The notes beneath the pieces were generated by a model. It was not told the DNA's origin. It worked only from the letters and a program-made list of their open reading frames with translations, and made no database searches. Below, piece after piece: positions 8,148-17,079 of a stretch of DNA of 64,000 nucleotides; positions within the stretch are counted from its first letter, which is position 1, and each line of letters begins with the position of its first letter. Origin of the DNA: Streptomyces oceani. GTDB taxonomy: Bacteria > Actinomycetota > Actinomycetes > Streptomycetales > Streptomycetaceae. The stretch is taken from positions 9,181-73,180 of the forward strand of contig NZ_LJGU01000133.1 in NCBI RefSeq assembly GCF_001751245.1, given 5' to 3'. A program made the translations under genes and the position numbers.

Positions 8148-9539
8148 TCAGTTTCCGTCCTCCACGCACCGGTCCCGACCGGCCAGCACGCCCATCACCA
8201 TCTGGACGAGCATCAGGCCGGTCATCAGCACCAGCGGCAGATGCCACCCACCGCTGTACTCCCGCAGCGCACCGACCAGCAGGGGCCCGGGGATGGAGAT
8301 GAGGTAACCGGTGCTCTGCGCGAAGGCGGAGAGTTTCACGACGCCCGCGCTGGTCCGCGACCGCATCCCGAGCATGGTGAGGACCAGGGGGAACGCGCAG
8401 TTGGCCACTCCCAGCGACATCGCCCACAGCCACGCCCCCGCCCCGGGCGCGAACCAGAGGCCCGCATAACCAGTCAACCCGCAGACCCCGAGGACGACCG
8501 CGAGAGGCCCCTGGTGGCTCATCCGGGCCGCGATCCTCGGCAGTACGAAGGACAGCGGCACCCCCAGGCCCATCGTGACCGCGAGCATCACCCCGGCGGT
8601 GGAGGCGGGAACACCCGCGTCCCGGAAGATCTGCGGCAACCAGCCCATCACGATGTACGCCGCCGAGGCCTGGAGCCCGAAGAACACGGCGAGTGCCCAG
8701 GCGGTGGGCGAGCGGGTGATACGCAGGCTCTCCGCCCCCGCCTCCTCGGCCGAGAAGGTCTCCGGGTGCTGGCCCGCGGCGCCCGCGCCCTCGCCGGCGG
8801 GCGTGCTCCGCTTCCTGCGCCCCCACAGCACCAGGGCCCAGGGCACCATCGCCGCGACCCCGACGACGGCCCAGGCCCCCAGTCCCTTACGCCAGTCGCC
8901 GCCCAGCGCGTCGGTGATCGGCACGGTCAGTGCCGCGGCGCCGGCCGTACCAAGGGAGAGCCCCATGGAGTAGAGCCCGGTCATCGAACCGACCCGGTCC
9001 GGGAACCAGTGCTTGACCACCACGGGCATCAGGACGTTACTCACCGCGATCCCGGCCAGCGCGCCCGCGCTTGCGAGCAGGAAGAAGGTCGTGCCGCCGG
9101 CCAGTGGACGCAGTGCCAACCCGACCGTGACCGCCGCCATACCGGCGAGCACCACCGCTCCCGGCCCCCAGCGGCGTGCGAGCCGGGGAGCGAGCCCGCC
9201 GAAGGCGGCGAAGCACAGGGCCGGGACGGAGGTGAGCAGACCGGCCACCGTGCCACTCATGCCGAGACCCTGCCGCACCTCGGCCAACAACGGGCCCAGA
9301 CTGGCGATCGCCGGGCGCAGGTTGAGCGCCGCCAGCACCAGCCCGACCGTTACCAGGCTGAGGCGCCATCCGGCGAAGCGCGACTCCCCCGCCCTGCCCT
9401 GACTGTCCTGATTGTGTTGGCTGTGTTGGCTGCGTTGGTTACGCATCGGATCCACGTCGTCACCCGCCCGCCCGGAGCGCGAGGACGAGATGGCTGGGCT
9501 CGTGAGGTCGTCCTCTGTCGCAGTCATGGAGACCATCAT
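8148..9539 (-). CDS. CynX/NimT-family MFS transporter
   Basis: 463-residue major facilitator with about 12 membrane helices starting near residue 55 and ending near 455. The N-terminal LVLAALNLRPAIASLGPLL and the arrangement of loops are typical of the CynX/NimT branch (cyanate and nitroimidazole transport by name; real substrates are mostly unknown). The cytoplasmic N-terminus holds a Gln/Ser/His/Asn-rich stretch (about 33-47) encoded by short tandem repeats. Three ATGs (codons 1, 2 and 5) are possible starts and none has a convincing ribosome site; the longest is given. Divergent from the GntR gene, which may regulate it. Confidence 0.9.
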   Translation of the reverse strand: MMVSMTATEDDLTSPAISSSRSGRAGDDVDPMRNQRSQHSQHNQDSQGRAGESRFAGWRLSLVTVGLVLAALNLRPAIASLGPLLAEVRQGLGMSGTVAGLLTSVPALCFAAFGGLAPRLARRWGPGAVVLAGMAAVTVGLALRPLAGGTTFFLLASAGALAGIAVSNVLMPVVVKHWFPDRVGSMTGLYSMGLSLGTAGAAALTVPITDALGGDWRKGLGAWAVVGVAAMVPWALVLWGRRKRSTPAGEGAGAAGQHPETFSAEEAGAESLRITRSPTAWALAVFFGLQASAAYIVMGWLPQIFRDAGVPASTAGVMLAVTMGLGVPLSFVLPRIAARMSHQGPLAVVLGVCGLTGYAGLWFAPGAGAWLWAMSLGVANCAFPLVLTMLGMRSRTSAGVVKLSAFAQSTGYLISIPGPLLVGALREYSGGWHLPLVLMTGLMLVQMVMGVLAGRDRCVEDGN

Positions 9540-9562
9540 AGAATCATTGGATGAATTGCCTC
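9528..9562. promoter_or_regulatory. AT-rich element between MFS and GntR genes
   Basis: Around and just upstream of the MFS start codons the sequence drops to low GC and carries the repeated word ATCAT together with CATC and GATG ends. GntR/FadR-type regulators commonly bind AT-rich dyads next to divergent transporter genes. This is a candidate operator only; the dyad is imperfect. Confidence 0.25.
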
Positions 9563-9689
9563 AATCCCGTCTCCCACCGTCCGGCGTCCCGCCCGGGCGA
9601 TGGGCGGAGGCGTGGGATCATGAGCAGACACGCCTTCCGGCACGTCCACCCGCCCACGAGCCGGCCGAGCCCGGAAACACCGGAGAGTC

Positions 9690-10376
9690 ATGTCGCTGAC
9701 CTCGCCTCATCGTTCACCCCTGGCGGACCAGGTGATCGCCTCGCTGCGTGCCCAGATCACCTCGGGCGAGTGGCCGGTCGGTTCGCGCATCCCGACGGAG
9801 CCGGAGCTGGTGGAGCAGCTCGGGGTCGCCCGGAACACCGTGCGGGAAGCAGTGCGCGCGCTGGCGCACAACGGGCTGCTGGACATCCGCCAGGGCTCGG
9901 GGACGTACGTGGTGGCCACCAGCGAGCTGGCCGGGGTGATGCACCGGCGGTTCGCCAGCGCGGACTCCCGTCATGTCGCCGAGCTACGCACCGCGTTGGA
10001 GACGGAGGCGGCTCGGCTCGCCGCCCACCGACGCACCGAACAGGACCTCGCCCAGCTGGACATGCTGCTGGAGCGCAGGGAGACGGCGTGGAGTTCCGGT
10101 GAGGTCGAACGGTTCGTGGAGGCGGACGCCAACCTCCACCTGGCCGTCGTCGCCGCCTCGCACAACGATGTGTTGACAGCGGTATACGCCGACCTCGGTG
10201 ACGTGCTGCGCGCCTACCTCCGGATCGATGTCGGGGAGCGGCTGCGCCCCGAGGACCACATGGATCACTCGGGCATGGTCCATGCGATTCACTCAGGCGA
10301 CGCGGAGGCGGCTGCCCGGGAGGCCGGCTCCCACACCCGGGAGTGGGGTTGCGGAGTCAGTTCCTCCTCCGCCTGA
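9690..10376 (+). CDS. FadR-type GntR transcriptional regulator (FCD domain)
   Basis: 228 residues with an N-terminal winged helix-turn-helix (about 8-75: SRIPTEPELVEQLGVARNTV and RQGSGTYV) and an all-helical FCD ligand domain (about 90-215). The FCD domain has His residues at HLAVVAASHN, GMVHAI and SHTREW that usually bind a metal and a carboxylate ligand. The start ATG has GGAGAG five nt upstream. It is divergent from the CynX-type MFS transporter, which makes that gene the likely target. It is followed after 23 nt by the convergent Gfo/Idh gene. Confidence 0.92.
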   Translation: MSLTSPHRSPLADQVIASLRAQITSGEWPVGSRIPTEPELVEQLGVARNTVREAVRALAHNGLLDIRQGSGTYVVATSELAGVMHRRFASADSRHVAELRTALETEAARLAAHRRTEQDLAQLDMLLERRETAWSSGEVERFVEADANLHLAVVAASHNDVLTAVYADLGDVLRAYLRIDVGERLRPEDHMDHSGMVHAIHSGDAEAAAREAGSHTREWGCGVSSSSA

Positions 10377-10399
10377 GCGCTCTGCCCGCGTGGGTCAGC

Positions 10400-11422
10400 T
10401 CAGCCAACCGCCCGACCGTCCCGGACCTCCGCCATCACCACCGGGTCGCCCGTACGCCGCGACAGGTCGCACGCCTCGGCCACGTACAACGCCTCCAACG
10501 CGTCCGCCGCCGTACACGGACTGGGGGCCCGTCCGGCGACCACCCCCACGAAGGCGTCCAGCTCGGTGACGTACGCGTCGTGGAAACGCTCCAGGAAGGT
10601 ACGGTACGGCGCGGCCGGCCGCCAGGACAGCTCGGCCTCCGCACTCGGCAGCGGCGAACGGTCGTCGAGCCCGACCACACGGGTGCCGGCGGAGCCGCAC
10701 ACCTCGAGGCGTACGTCATGCCCGGCGCCGTTGTAACGGGTGGCCGTGACGGTCGCGAGCACGTCGTCGTCGAAGCGCAACAGCGCGGCGCAGGTGTCGA
10801 CGTCGTCGCCGTCCCGGAAGAACGCCTCACCGCGATTCGCCCCCTGCGCGTAGGCCCGCTCGACCGTACGTCCGGTCAGCCAGTGCAGGATGTCGAAGTC
10901 GTGGATGCTGCAGTCCCGGAAGAGGCCACCGGAGGCGGGGATGTATGCAGCGGGGGGCGGCGTCTGGTCCGAGGTGAGCGCCCGCAGGGTGTGCAGCCAC
11001 CCCAACCGACCTTCCCGCAGGTCCTCCCGCGCGGCCTGGTAACCCTGGTCGAAGCGACGCTGGAAGCCGATCTGCACGGGCGTCCCCGCGCTAGCCTCGC
11101 GCTCCGCGATGGCCAGGGTGCCGGCCACGTCCGGAGCCACCGGCTTCTCGCAGAACACCGCGATCCCGGCGTCCAACGCCCGGTGCAGCAACGGGGCGTG
11201 AGCGTCGGTGGCCGCGGCGATCACCAGACCGTCGGGACGCGCGGCGTACAGCTCGGCCACGCTGGGCACGGCGTCCACTCCCGCGCCCAACTGTTCGGCG
11301 AGCGCCCCGGCCCGCTCGGCATCGGCATCGGCGAGCAGGACGGTGTCGACCGCGGGCAGCTCACCCAGGGTTCGCGCGTGCAACGCTCCGATCCGTCCGG
11401 TGCCGATCAGCCCGATCCGCAT
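10400..11422 (-). CDS. Gfo/Idh/MocA-family dehydrogenase, inositol-dehydrogenase-like
   Basis: 340-residue NAD(P)-dependent oxidoreductase. The Rossmann domain (about 1-120) begins IGLIGTGRIGALHARTL. The EKP motif (FCEKPVAPD) supplies the catalytic Lys region, and FRDCSIHDFDILHWLTG holds the conserved Asp and His of the active site. Inositol 2-dehydrogenase is the closest well-known relative, but sugar or other polyol substrates are equally possible. The ATG at 11422 is preferred over a GTG two codons earlier because GAGGAG lies at correct spacing only for the ATG. It lies downstream of fabI with a 78-nt gap. Confidence 0.9.
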   Translation of the reverse strand: MRIGLIGTGRIGALHARTLGELPAVDTVLLADADAERAGALAEQLGAGVDAVPSVAELYAARPDGLVIAAATDAHAPLLHRALDAGIAVFCEKPVAPDVAGTLAIAEREASAGTPVQIGFQRRFDQGYQAAREDLREGRLGWLHTLRALTSDQTPPPAAYIPASGGLFRDCSIHDFDILHWLTGRTVERAYAQGANRGEAFFRDGDDVDTCAALLRFDDDVLATVTATRYNGAGHDVRLEVCGSAGTRVVGLDDRSPLPSAEAELSWRPAAPYRTFLERFHDAYVTELDAFVGVVAGRAPSPCTAADALEALYVAEACDLSRRTGDPVVMAEVRDGRAVG

Positions 11423-11500
11423 GTGCACTCCTCGCTACGGGTCCGTGCCCACGCTCCGGCCGGCCGCGGGTCAGCCATCGGGCGGTCGGAACGTGCGGGG

Positions 11501-12262
11501 TCAGGCTCCCATCATGTGCACGCCGCCGTCGACGTGTACGACCTCGCCGGTCGTCTTCGGGAAGAAGTCCGACAGCAGGGCCACCATGCCGCGCCCGGCC
11601 GGCTCCGGGTCGGTCAGCTCCCAGCCGATGGGCGCGCGATGGTTCCACACGTCGGCCAACTCCTCGAAGCCCGGGATGGACTTCGCGGCCATCGACCGGA
11701 TCGGGCCCGCCGACACCAGGTTGCAGCGTACGTTCCGGCCGCCGAGGTCGCGCGCGAGATAGCGGTTGGTCGACTCCAGCGCGGCCTTGGCCACCCCCAT
11801 CCAGTCGTACTTCGGCCAGGCGTACTGCGCGTCGAAGGTCAGGCCGACCACCGAACCGCCACGGGGCATCAGCGGCAGACAGGCGGTGGTGAGGGACTTC
11901 AGGGAGTAGGCCGAGACCTGCACGGCCGTGCTGACGTCCGCCCAATCGGCCTCCAGGAAGGTGAACGCGCCCTCCGGCCCGAAGGCGATGGAGTGCACCA
12001 CCCCGTCCAGGTCGTCGACGTGCTCGCGCACCTTGTCGGCCAGACCGTCCAGGTGCTCCTGGTTGGTCACGTCCAGCTCGATGACCGGGGCGGGCTTGGG
12101 GAGCCGCTTGGCGATCCGCTCCACCAGGCTGACCCTGCCGAAGCCCGTCAACACCACTTCGGCGCCCTCTTCCTGGGCGACCCGGGCGGTGTGGAAGGCG
12201 ATGGAGGACTCGGTGATGACACCGGTGACCAGGATGCGCTTGCCGGCGAGGATTCCACTCAT
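11501..12262 (-). CDS. Enoyl-ACP reductase (NADH) FabI/InhA
   Basis: Reduces enoyl-ACP in the last step of each FAS-II elongation cycle. The 253 residues show the FabI/InhA signature: MSGILAGKRILVTGVITES with the modified glycine motif at the N-terminus, and the Tyr-x6-Lys active site in KYDWMGVAKAAL. The ending GEVVHVDGGVHMMGA is also characteristic. It is the second gene after fabG, with a 5-nt gap, so both are co-translated. Isoniazid- or triclosan-type inhibitors target this enzyme class. Confidence 0.96.
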   Translation of the reverse strand: MSGILAGKRILVTGVITESSIAFHTARVAQEEGAEVVLTGFGRVSLVERIAKRLPKPAPVIELDVTNQEHLDGLADKVREHVDDLDGVVHSIAFGPEGAFTFLEADWADVSTAVQVSAYSLKSLTTACLPLMPRGGSVVGLTFDAQYAWPKYDWMGVAKAALESTNRYLARDLGGRNVRCNLVSAGPIRSMAAKSIPGFEELADVWNHRAPIGWELTDPEPAGRGMVALLSDFFPKTTGEVVHVDGGVHMMGA

Positions 12263-12267
12263 GTCGT

Positions 12268-12996
12268 TCAGTGACCCATGCCCAATCCGCCGTCCACGGG
12301 AATGACGGCTCCGGTGATGTACGCGGCCTCCTCGGAAGCCAGGAAACGGACGCAGGAGGCGATCTCCTCGGTCCGGGCGTAGCGGCCCAGCGGCACCTGC
12401 TTGACGATACGGTCGCGCTGTTCGTCACTGAGCGCCTGCGTCATGTCGGTGTCGACGAAGCCGGGGGCCAGGACGTTGCAGGTGATGTTGCGGGAACCCA
12501 ACTCCCGGGCGAGTGAGCGCGCGAACCCGACCAGGCCGGCCTTGGAGGCGGCGTAGTTCGCCTGCCCGGCGGAACCGAGCAGCCCCACCACCGAGGAGAG
12601 GAGCACGACCCGCCCCTTACGGGCACGGAGCATCCCCTTGGTGGCGCGCTTGGTCACCCGGAAGGTGCCGGTGAGGTTGGTCTCCAGCACGCTGGAGAAG
12701 TCCTCCTCGGACATCCGCAGCAGCAGTTGGTCCCGGTTCATGCCGGCGTTGGCGACCAGCACCTCGACCGCGCCCTGCTTCTCCTCCACCTCCTTGAAGG
12801 CACGCTCGACCTGCTCGGAGTCGGTGATGTCGCACCGGACCGCGAGCACTCCGAGGTCGGCCAGTTCGGCGGGCGGCTCCCCGGTGCGGTACGTGATGGC
12901 GACCTGGTCGCCCGCCTCGGCGAAGGACCGGGCGATGGCGAGACCGATGCCGCGGTTTCCTCCGGTGACGAGCACCGAGCGGCTCGATGGACTCAC
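12268..12996 (-). CDS. 3-oxoacyl-ACP reductase FabG
   Basis: NADPH-dependent ketoacyl-ACP reductase of FAS-II, 242 residues from GTG at 12996, with AAAGGGTGG just upstream. The 37 codons before it have no family similarity. SDR motifs are complete: TGGNRGIGLAIA cofactor loop, NAG, catalytic Ser in LLSSVVG, and Tyr-x3-Lys in ANYAASKAGLVGF. PVDGGLGMGH ends the chain. It forms an operon with fabI (5-nt gap), a pairing seen across Streptomyces and mycobacteria (mabA-inhA). Confidence 0.96.
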   Translation of the reverse strand: MSPSSRSVLVTGGNRGIGLAIARSFAEAGDQVAITYRTGEPPAELADLGVLAVRCDITDSEQVERAFKEVEEKQGAVEVLVANAGMNRDQLLLRMSEEDFSSVLETNLTGTFRVTKRATKGMLRARKGRVVLLSSVVGLLGSAGQANYAASKAGLVGFARSLARELGSRNITCNVLAPGFVDTDMTQALSDEQRDRIVKQVPLGRYARTEEIASCVRFLASEEAAYITGAVIPVDGGLGMGH

Positions 12997-13212
12997 GCGG
13001 GACCACCCTTTCGTGTCTGGTGCAGCGATCGACGACTGGCCTACCGAACCTATCGGGTGGCCGTGCGCCACACGGAACCGTGGAGTACAGCACACCGCGA
13101 TGACCACTGTGGGGTTCCCACAGCGACCCTGGCGTCCGGGGGACCTCCCGCCGGACCGGACTTGCCGGACCAGGCTGTCCGTACGGCGTCGCTTCGGCGT
13201 GGCACCGCTGGT

Positions 13213-13713
13213 TCAGGGGCGGCGTACCTCGAAGTGGAAGCAGCCGTACTCAACGGCCCGTACGTGTACCAGAGCCACCTCGGGCTGTTCGAACGCCTCG
13301 GTCAGCGCGGTGTCGTAGGCAGCACGGGTATCGAGGGGCAACTCGACGAGCCGGCCGCCGACGATCCGCCCGTGGGCGTCGTAGCGGCGGAACGCGCGCA
13401 GAGCGCCGGGCCGGGCGAAGGGGTAGCCGAGCGGCGGGTCATCCGGTCCCGGACACTCCTGGGCGTGGAGGAACACTGGCCCGGTCTCCTCGTACGCTCC
13501 GGGGTCGGCTCCAGTCTCGAGCGCCCAGCGGCGTAGCGGGGCGTAGGACACCAGAACTGTCCGTTCCCCGGGCAGGCTCTTGCGTAGGCAGCAGCGCAGC
13601 GGCTCGCCGCCGTGCGGCGTCGTGTGGGGGCGCGTCGGGCGGCCGGCGTCGTCGTTCACGCGCAGTTCGGCGAGTGCGGCCGGGTCGACGGGCCGCGGGC
13701 GGTATGTGGTCAT
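13213..13713 (-). CDS. DUF1203 family protein
   Basis: 166 residues from ATG at 13713. The conserved DUF1203 features are visible: a Cys pair followed by RKS (LRCCLRKSLPGE), ETGPVFLHAQ with a conserved His, and the C-terminal HVRAVEYGCFHFEV. No biochemical role is established for the family; the paired Cys and His could bind a metal. It is divergent from tldD, separated by 269 nt. No signal peptide. Confidence 0.85.
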   Translation of the reverse strand: MTTYRPRPVDPAALAELRVNDDAGRPTRPHTTPHGGEPLRCCLRKSLPGERTVLVSYAPLRRWALETGADPGAYEETGPVFLHAQECPGPDDPPLGYPFARPGALRAFRRYDAHGRIVGGRLVELPLDTRAAYDTALTEAFEQPEVALVHVRAVEYGCFHFEVRRP

Positions 13714-13982
13714 CTGTCGAAGTCTGCTCCGGGGGCGGCGAGGTCGCCGGCGTTTTTCGGACGCCGTCTCGGGTGGTTCTCCGTGGCGACGGACCCGACG
13801 TCCGTGAGTTATCCACAGGGTCTTCGCGATGGATGGCGTCCGAATGCGGCGAGGAGCAGAATGAGGCCCGGCTGGCCGTGTTGTTCGGTTCGGCTGGTTT
13901 CGCGTGCTTGGTCCTCGCGTGCGTTGCTTCTGCGTGCGCCGCCATCGCGCGAGCCGTGTTTCACGTACACCGGGAGGCGCCC

Positions 13983-15509
13983 GTGGCACAGACGAACGCT
14001 GAGATCGACCCGTCCTTCCGTGCGCTCCCGCTGCGTACGCTGGCCGACGCCGCTCTGAGCCGGGCCCGTTCGCTCGGCGCGGCGCACGCGGACTTCCGGT
14101 TCGAGCGGGTGCGGGGCGCCCAGTGGCAGTTGCGCGACGCCCGGCTGAGCGGCTCGGCCGACCACACCGAGACCGGTTATGCCGTGCGCGTCGTACACGA
14201 CGGCGCCTGGGGCTTCGCCTCGGGCGCGGAGCTGAGCACGGACGGCGCCGCCCGGGTGGCCGACGAGGCCGTGCGGATGGCGCGGTTGTCGGCTCAGGTG
14301 ATCGGGGCCGCCGGTCACGATGACCGGGTGGAGCTGGCGGCCGAGCCCTCGCACGGCGAGCGCAGTTGGGTCTCCAGCTACGAGCTGAACCCCTTCGAGG
14401 TGCCGGACACCGAGAAGATCGGGCTGATGGCCCAGTGGAGCGAGGGACTGCTGCGCGCCGAGGGCGTCAGCCATGTGGACGCCGAACTACTGGCCGTCCA
14501 GGAGAACAAGTTCTACGCGGACACGGCCGGCACGATCACCACCCAGCAGCGCGTACGGCTGGCACCACGACTGACCGCGGTCGCGGTGACGGACTCCGGT
14601 TCCTTCGACTCCCTGCGCACCCTGGCACCCCCGGTCGGGCGCGGGCTGGAGTACCTCCACGGGGTCGGCTGGGACTGGGAGGACGAACTGGCGCGCCTCC
14701 CGGAGTTGTTGGCCGAGAAGCTGCGCGCGCCGAGCGTCGAGCCCGGCGCTTACGACCTGGTGGTGGACCCGTCCAACCTCTGGCTGACCATCCACGAGTC
14801 GGTCGGCCACGCCACCGAGCTGGATCGCGCGCTGGGTTACGAGGCGGCGTACGCGGGCACGTCGTTCGCCACCTTCGACCAGTTGGGCACCCTGCGGTAC
14901 GGCTCCGAGCTGATGCACGTGACGGGCGACCGCACGGCCGAACACGGCCTGGCCACGGTCGCCTTCGACGACGAGGGGGTCGCCGCGCGGTCCTGGGACC
15001 TGGTGCGGGAGGGTACCCTCGTCGGCTTCCAGACGGACCGTCGGATCGCGGAGCTGACCGGCTTGGGGCGGTCCAACGGCTGCGCCTTCGCCGACTCGCC
15101 GAACCACGTACCGGTGCAGCGCATGGCGAACGTCTCGCTCCAGCCCGCGCCGGAGGGGCCCACCACAGAGGAGCTGATCGGTGACGTGCGGAGCGGTGTC
15201 TACGTCGTGGGCGACCGCTCCTGGTCAATCGACATGCAGCGGTACAACTTCCAGTTCACCGGCCAACGGTTCTACCGCATCGAGCACGGCAGACTCGTCG
15301 GACAGCTGCGGGACGTCGCGTACCAGGCGACCACCACGGACTTCTGGGGTGCGATGAGCGCGCTGGGCGGCCCGCAGACGTACGTCCTGGGCGGCACGTT
15401 CCACTGCGGCAAGGCCCAGCCGGCGCAGGTCGCGGCGGTGTCGCACGGCTGCCCCAGCGCGCTGTTCCGCGCCGTCAACATCCTCAACACCACACGGGAG
15501 GCGGGCTGA
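13983..15509 (+). CDS. TldD-family metalloprotease subunit
   Basis: 508 residues from GTG at 13983, with GGGAGG six nt upstream; longer forms of the frame read through non-homologous sequence. The metal-binding HExxxH motif lies in IHESVGHATELDRA. The C-terminal part carries IDMQRYNFQFTGQRFYRIEHG and the Gly-Cys segment near the end that completes the zinc site. TldD and TldE form a heterodimer that degrades or trims unfolded peptides (microcin B17 maturation and CcdA cleavage in E. coli). The next gene, tldE, overlaps by one base (TGATG), which supports a stoichiometric complex. Confidence 0.93.
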   Translation: MAQTNAEIDPSFRALPLRTLADAALSRARSLGAAHADFRFERVRGAQWQLRDARLSGSADHTETGYAVRVVHDGAWGFASGAELSTDGAARVADEAVRMARLSAQVIGAAGHDDRVELAAEPSHGERSWVSSYELNPFEVPDTEKIGLMAQWSEGLLRAEGVSHVDAELLAVQENKFYADTAGTITTQQRVRLAPRLTAVAVTDSGSFDSLRTLAPPVGRGLEYLHGVGWDWEDELARLPELLAEKLRAPSVEPGAYDLVVDPSNLWLTIHESVGHATELDRALGYEAAYAGTSFATFDQLGTLRYGSELMHVTGDRTAEHGLATVAFDDEGVAARSWDLVREGTLVGFQTDRRIAELTGLGRSNGCAFADSPNHVPVQRMANVSLQPAPEGPTTEELIGDVRSGVYVVGDRSWSIDMQRYNFQFTGQRFYRIEHGRLVGQLRDVAYQATTTDFWGAMSALGGPQTYVLGGTFHCGKAQPAQVAAVSHGCPSALFRAVNILNTTREAG

Positions 15510-16918
15510 TGAGCGGCGGCAACGGCACAGCGGGGAAGAGCACGCCACACGTGACAGTCGAGCGGGCGCTGGAGCTGTCCCGGGCGGACGGCTGTGTGGT
15601 GATCGCGGACGAGGACTCCACCGTCGACCTCCGCTGGGCGGGGAACGCGCTGACGACCAACGGCGTCGCCCGGGGACGTACGCTCACGGTCCTCGCCACA
15701 ATCGACGGCCGCCAGGGCACCGCTTCCGGAGTGGTGTCGCGCAGCGCCGTGACGGACGCGGAGTTGGAGTCGCTGGTGCGGTCCGCCGAGGAGGCGGCAC
15801 GCGCCGCAGGGCCCGCTGAGGACGCACAGCCCCTCGTCGACGGTAAGCCGGAACACCCGGACTTCCGGACGGAACCGGCGGAGACCTCACCCGAGGTGTT
15901 CGCGGAGTTCGCCCCGGCACTCGGTGAATCCTTCGCGCGGGCGAGAGCGGGTGGCCGACAGCTGTACGGCTTCGCCCACCACGCCGTGCGCTCCAGCTAT
16001 CTCGGCAGCTCCACCGGCCTGCGGCTGCGCCACGACCAACCGACCGGCACCGTGGAGGTCAACGCCAAGAGCACCGACCGTGAACGCTCCGCCTGGGTGG
16101 GGCGCTACACACGGGACTTCAGCGACATCGACCCCCTCGCGCTCGAGGCGGAGCTGGCCCAGCGGCTCGGCTGGGCGCGGCGGCGGGTGGAGCTGCCGGC
16201 GGGACGGTACGACACCCTGGTGCCGCCAAGCGCGGTCGCCGACCTGCTGATCTACCAGTGGTGGTCCTCCGGGGCGCGGGAGGCTGTCGAAGGGCGCAGC
16301 GTGTTCAGTCGGCCGGGCGGCCAGACCCGGCTGGGCGAACGGCTCTCCACGCTGCCGCTGACACTGCGCAGCGACCCCTCAGAGCCGGGCCTGGAGTCGG
16401 CGCCGCATCTGCTGGCGCGCGCCTCCGGTGGAGACGTCTCGGTCTTCGACAACGGACTGCCGCTGTCCGCCACCGACTGGATGCGCGACGGCACGCTCAC
16501 CCGCCTGCCGACGACTCGGCACAGCGCGGGGCTGAGCGGCCTGCCGGTGGCTCCGCCGGTGGACAACCTGGTGCTGGAGGGGGGTGGCGACTCCTCCCTC
16601 GCGGACATGGTCGCGGGTACCGAGCGCGGGTTGCTGCTGACCTGCCTGTGGTACATCCGGGAGGTCGATCCGGCGACCCTGCTGCTGACCGGTCTGACAC
16701 GGGACGGGGTGTACCTGATCGAGGGCGGCGAGGTCACCGGCGCCGTGAACAACTTCCGGTTCAACGAGTCGCCGGTCGGCCTGCTCTCCCGGGTCACGCA
16801 GGCGGGACACAGCGAGCACACGCTGCCGCGGGAGTGGTCGGACTACTTCTGCCGAGCCTCGATGCCGGCGCTGCGCGTTCCGGACTTCAACATGAGTTCG
16901 GTCAGCCAGGGAGTCTAG
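15509..16918 (+). CDS. TldE/PmbA-family protease partner
   Basis: 469 residues, the non-catalytic partner of TldD. It lacks HExxxH and has the TldE-type fold, with VTVERALELSRADGCVV at the N-terminus, GNALTTNGVARG in the first barrel strand, and a C-terminal YLIEGGEVTGAVNNFRFNESP. Its start codon shares a base with the tldD stop codon. In E. coli the TldD-TldE complex encloses the zinc site in a central chamber. Here the pair has no RiPP precursor nearby, so a general peptide-turnover role is more likely than maturation of one peptide. Confidence 0.92.
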   Translation: MSGGNGTAGKSTPHVTVERALELSRADGCVVIADEDSTVDLRWAGNALTTNGVARGRTLTVLATIDGRQGTASGVVSRSAVTDAELESLVRSAEEAARAAGPAEDAQPLVDGKPEHPDFRTEPAETSPEVFAEFAPALGESFARARAGGRQLYGFAHHAVRSSYLGSSTGLRLRHDQPTGTVEVNAKSTDRERSAWVGRYTRDFSDIDPLALEAELAQRLGWARRRVELPAGRYDTLVPPSAVADLLIYQWWSSGAREAVEGRSVFSRPGGQTRLGERLSTLPLTLRSDPSEPGLESAPHLLARASGGDVSVFDNGLPLSATDWMRDGTLTRLPTTRHSAGLSGLPVAPPVDNLVLEGGGDSSLADMVAGTERGLLLTCLWYIREVDPATLLLTGLTRDGVYLIEGGEVTGAVNNFRFNESPVGLLSRVTQAGHSEHTLPREWSDYFCRASMPALRVPDFNMSSVSQGV

Positions 16919-17079
16919 GCACCACGTGCCAGCCACCGTCGTACCGCAGCCCCCCATGGCCATACGGCACTGCACCGTGGCCAACGGCTGTCCGCTGTGG
17001 CCTACGGCCACGAGGAGCGGCCAGCAGGCATAGACTCGGGGCGGTGAACCTCCCGTAACCAATCCTCAGGACGACAGAC

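Noticed and set aside
8241..9554. 437-codon plus-strand frame opposite the MFS gene
   Set aside because: Rich in Gly, Arg, His and Gln with no hydrophobic core, as expected for the complement of a membrane protein gene.
16919..17079. T-box leader for tyrS
   Set aside because: No T-box core sequence or specifier hairpin is recognisable; only a 6-bp GTGGCC/GGCCAC dyad is present.
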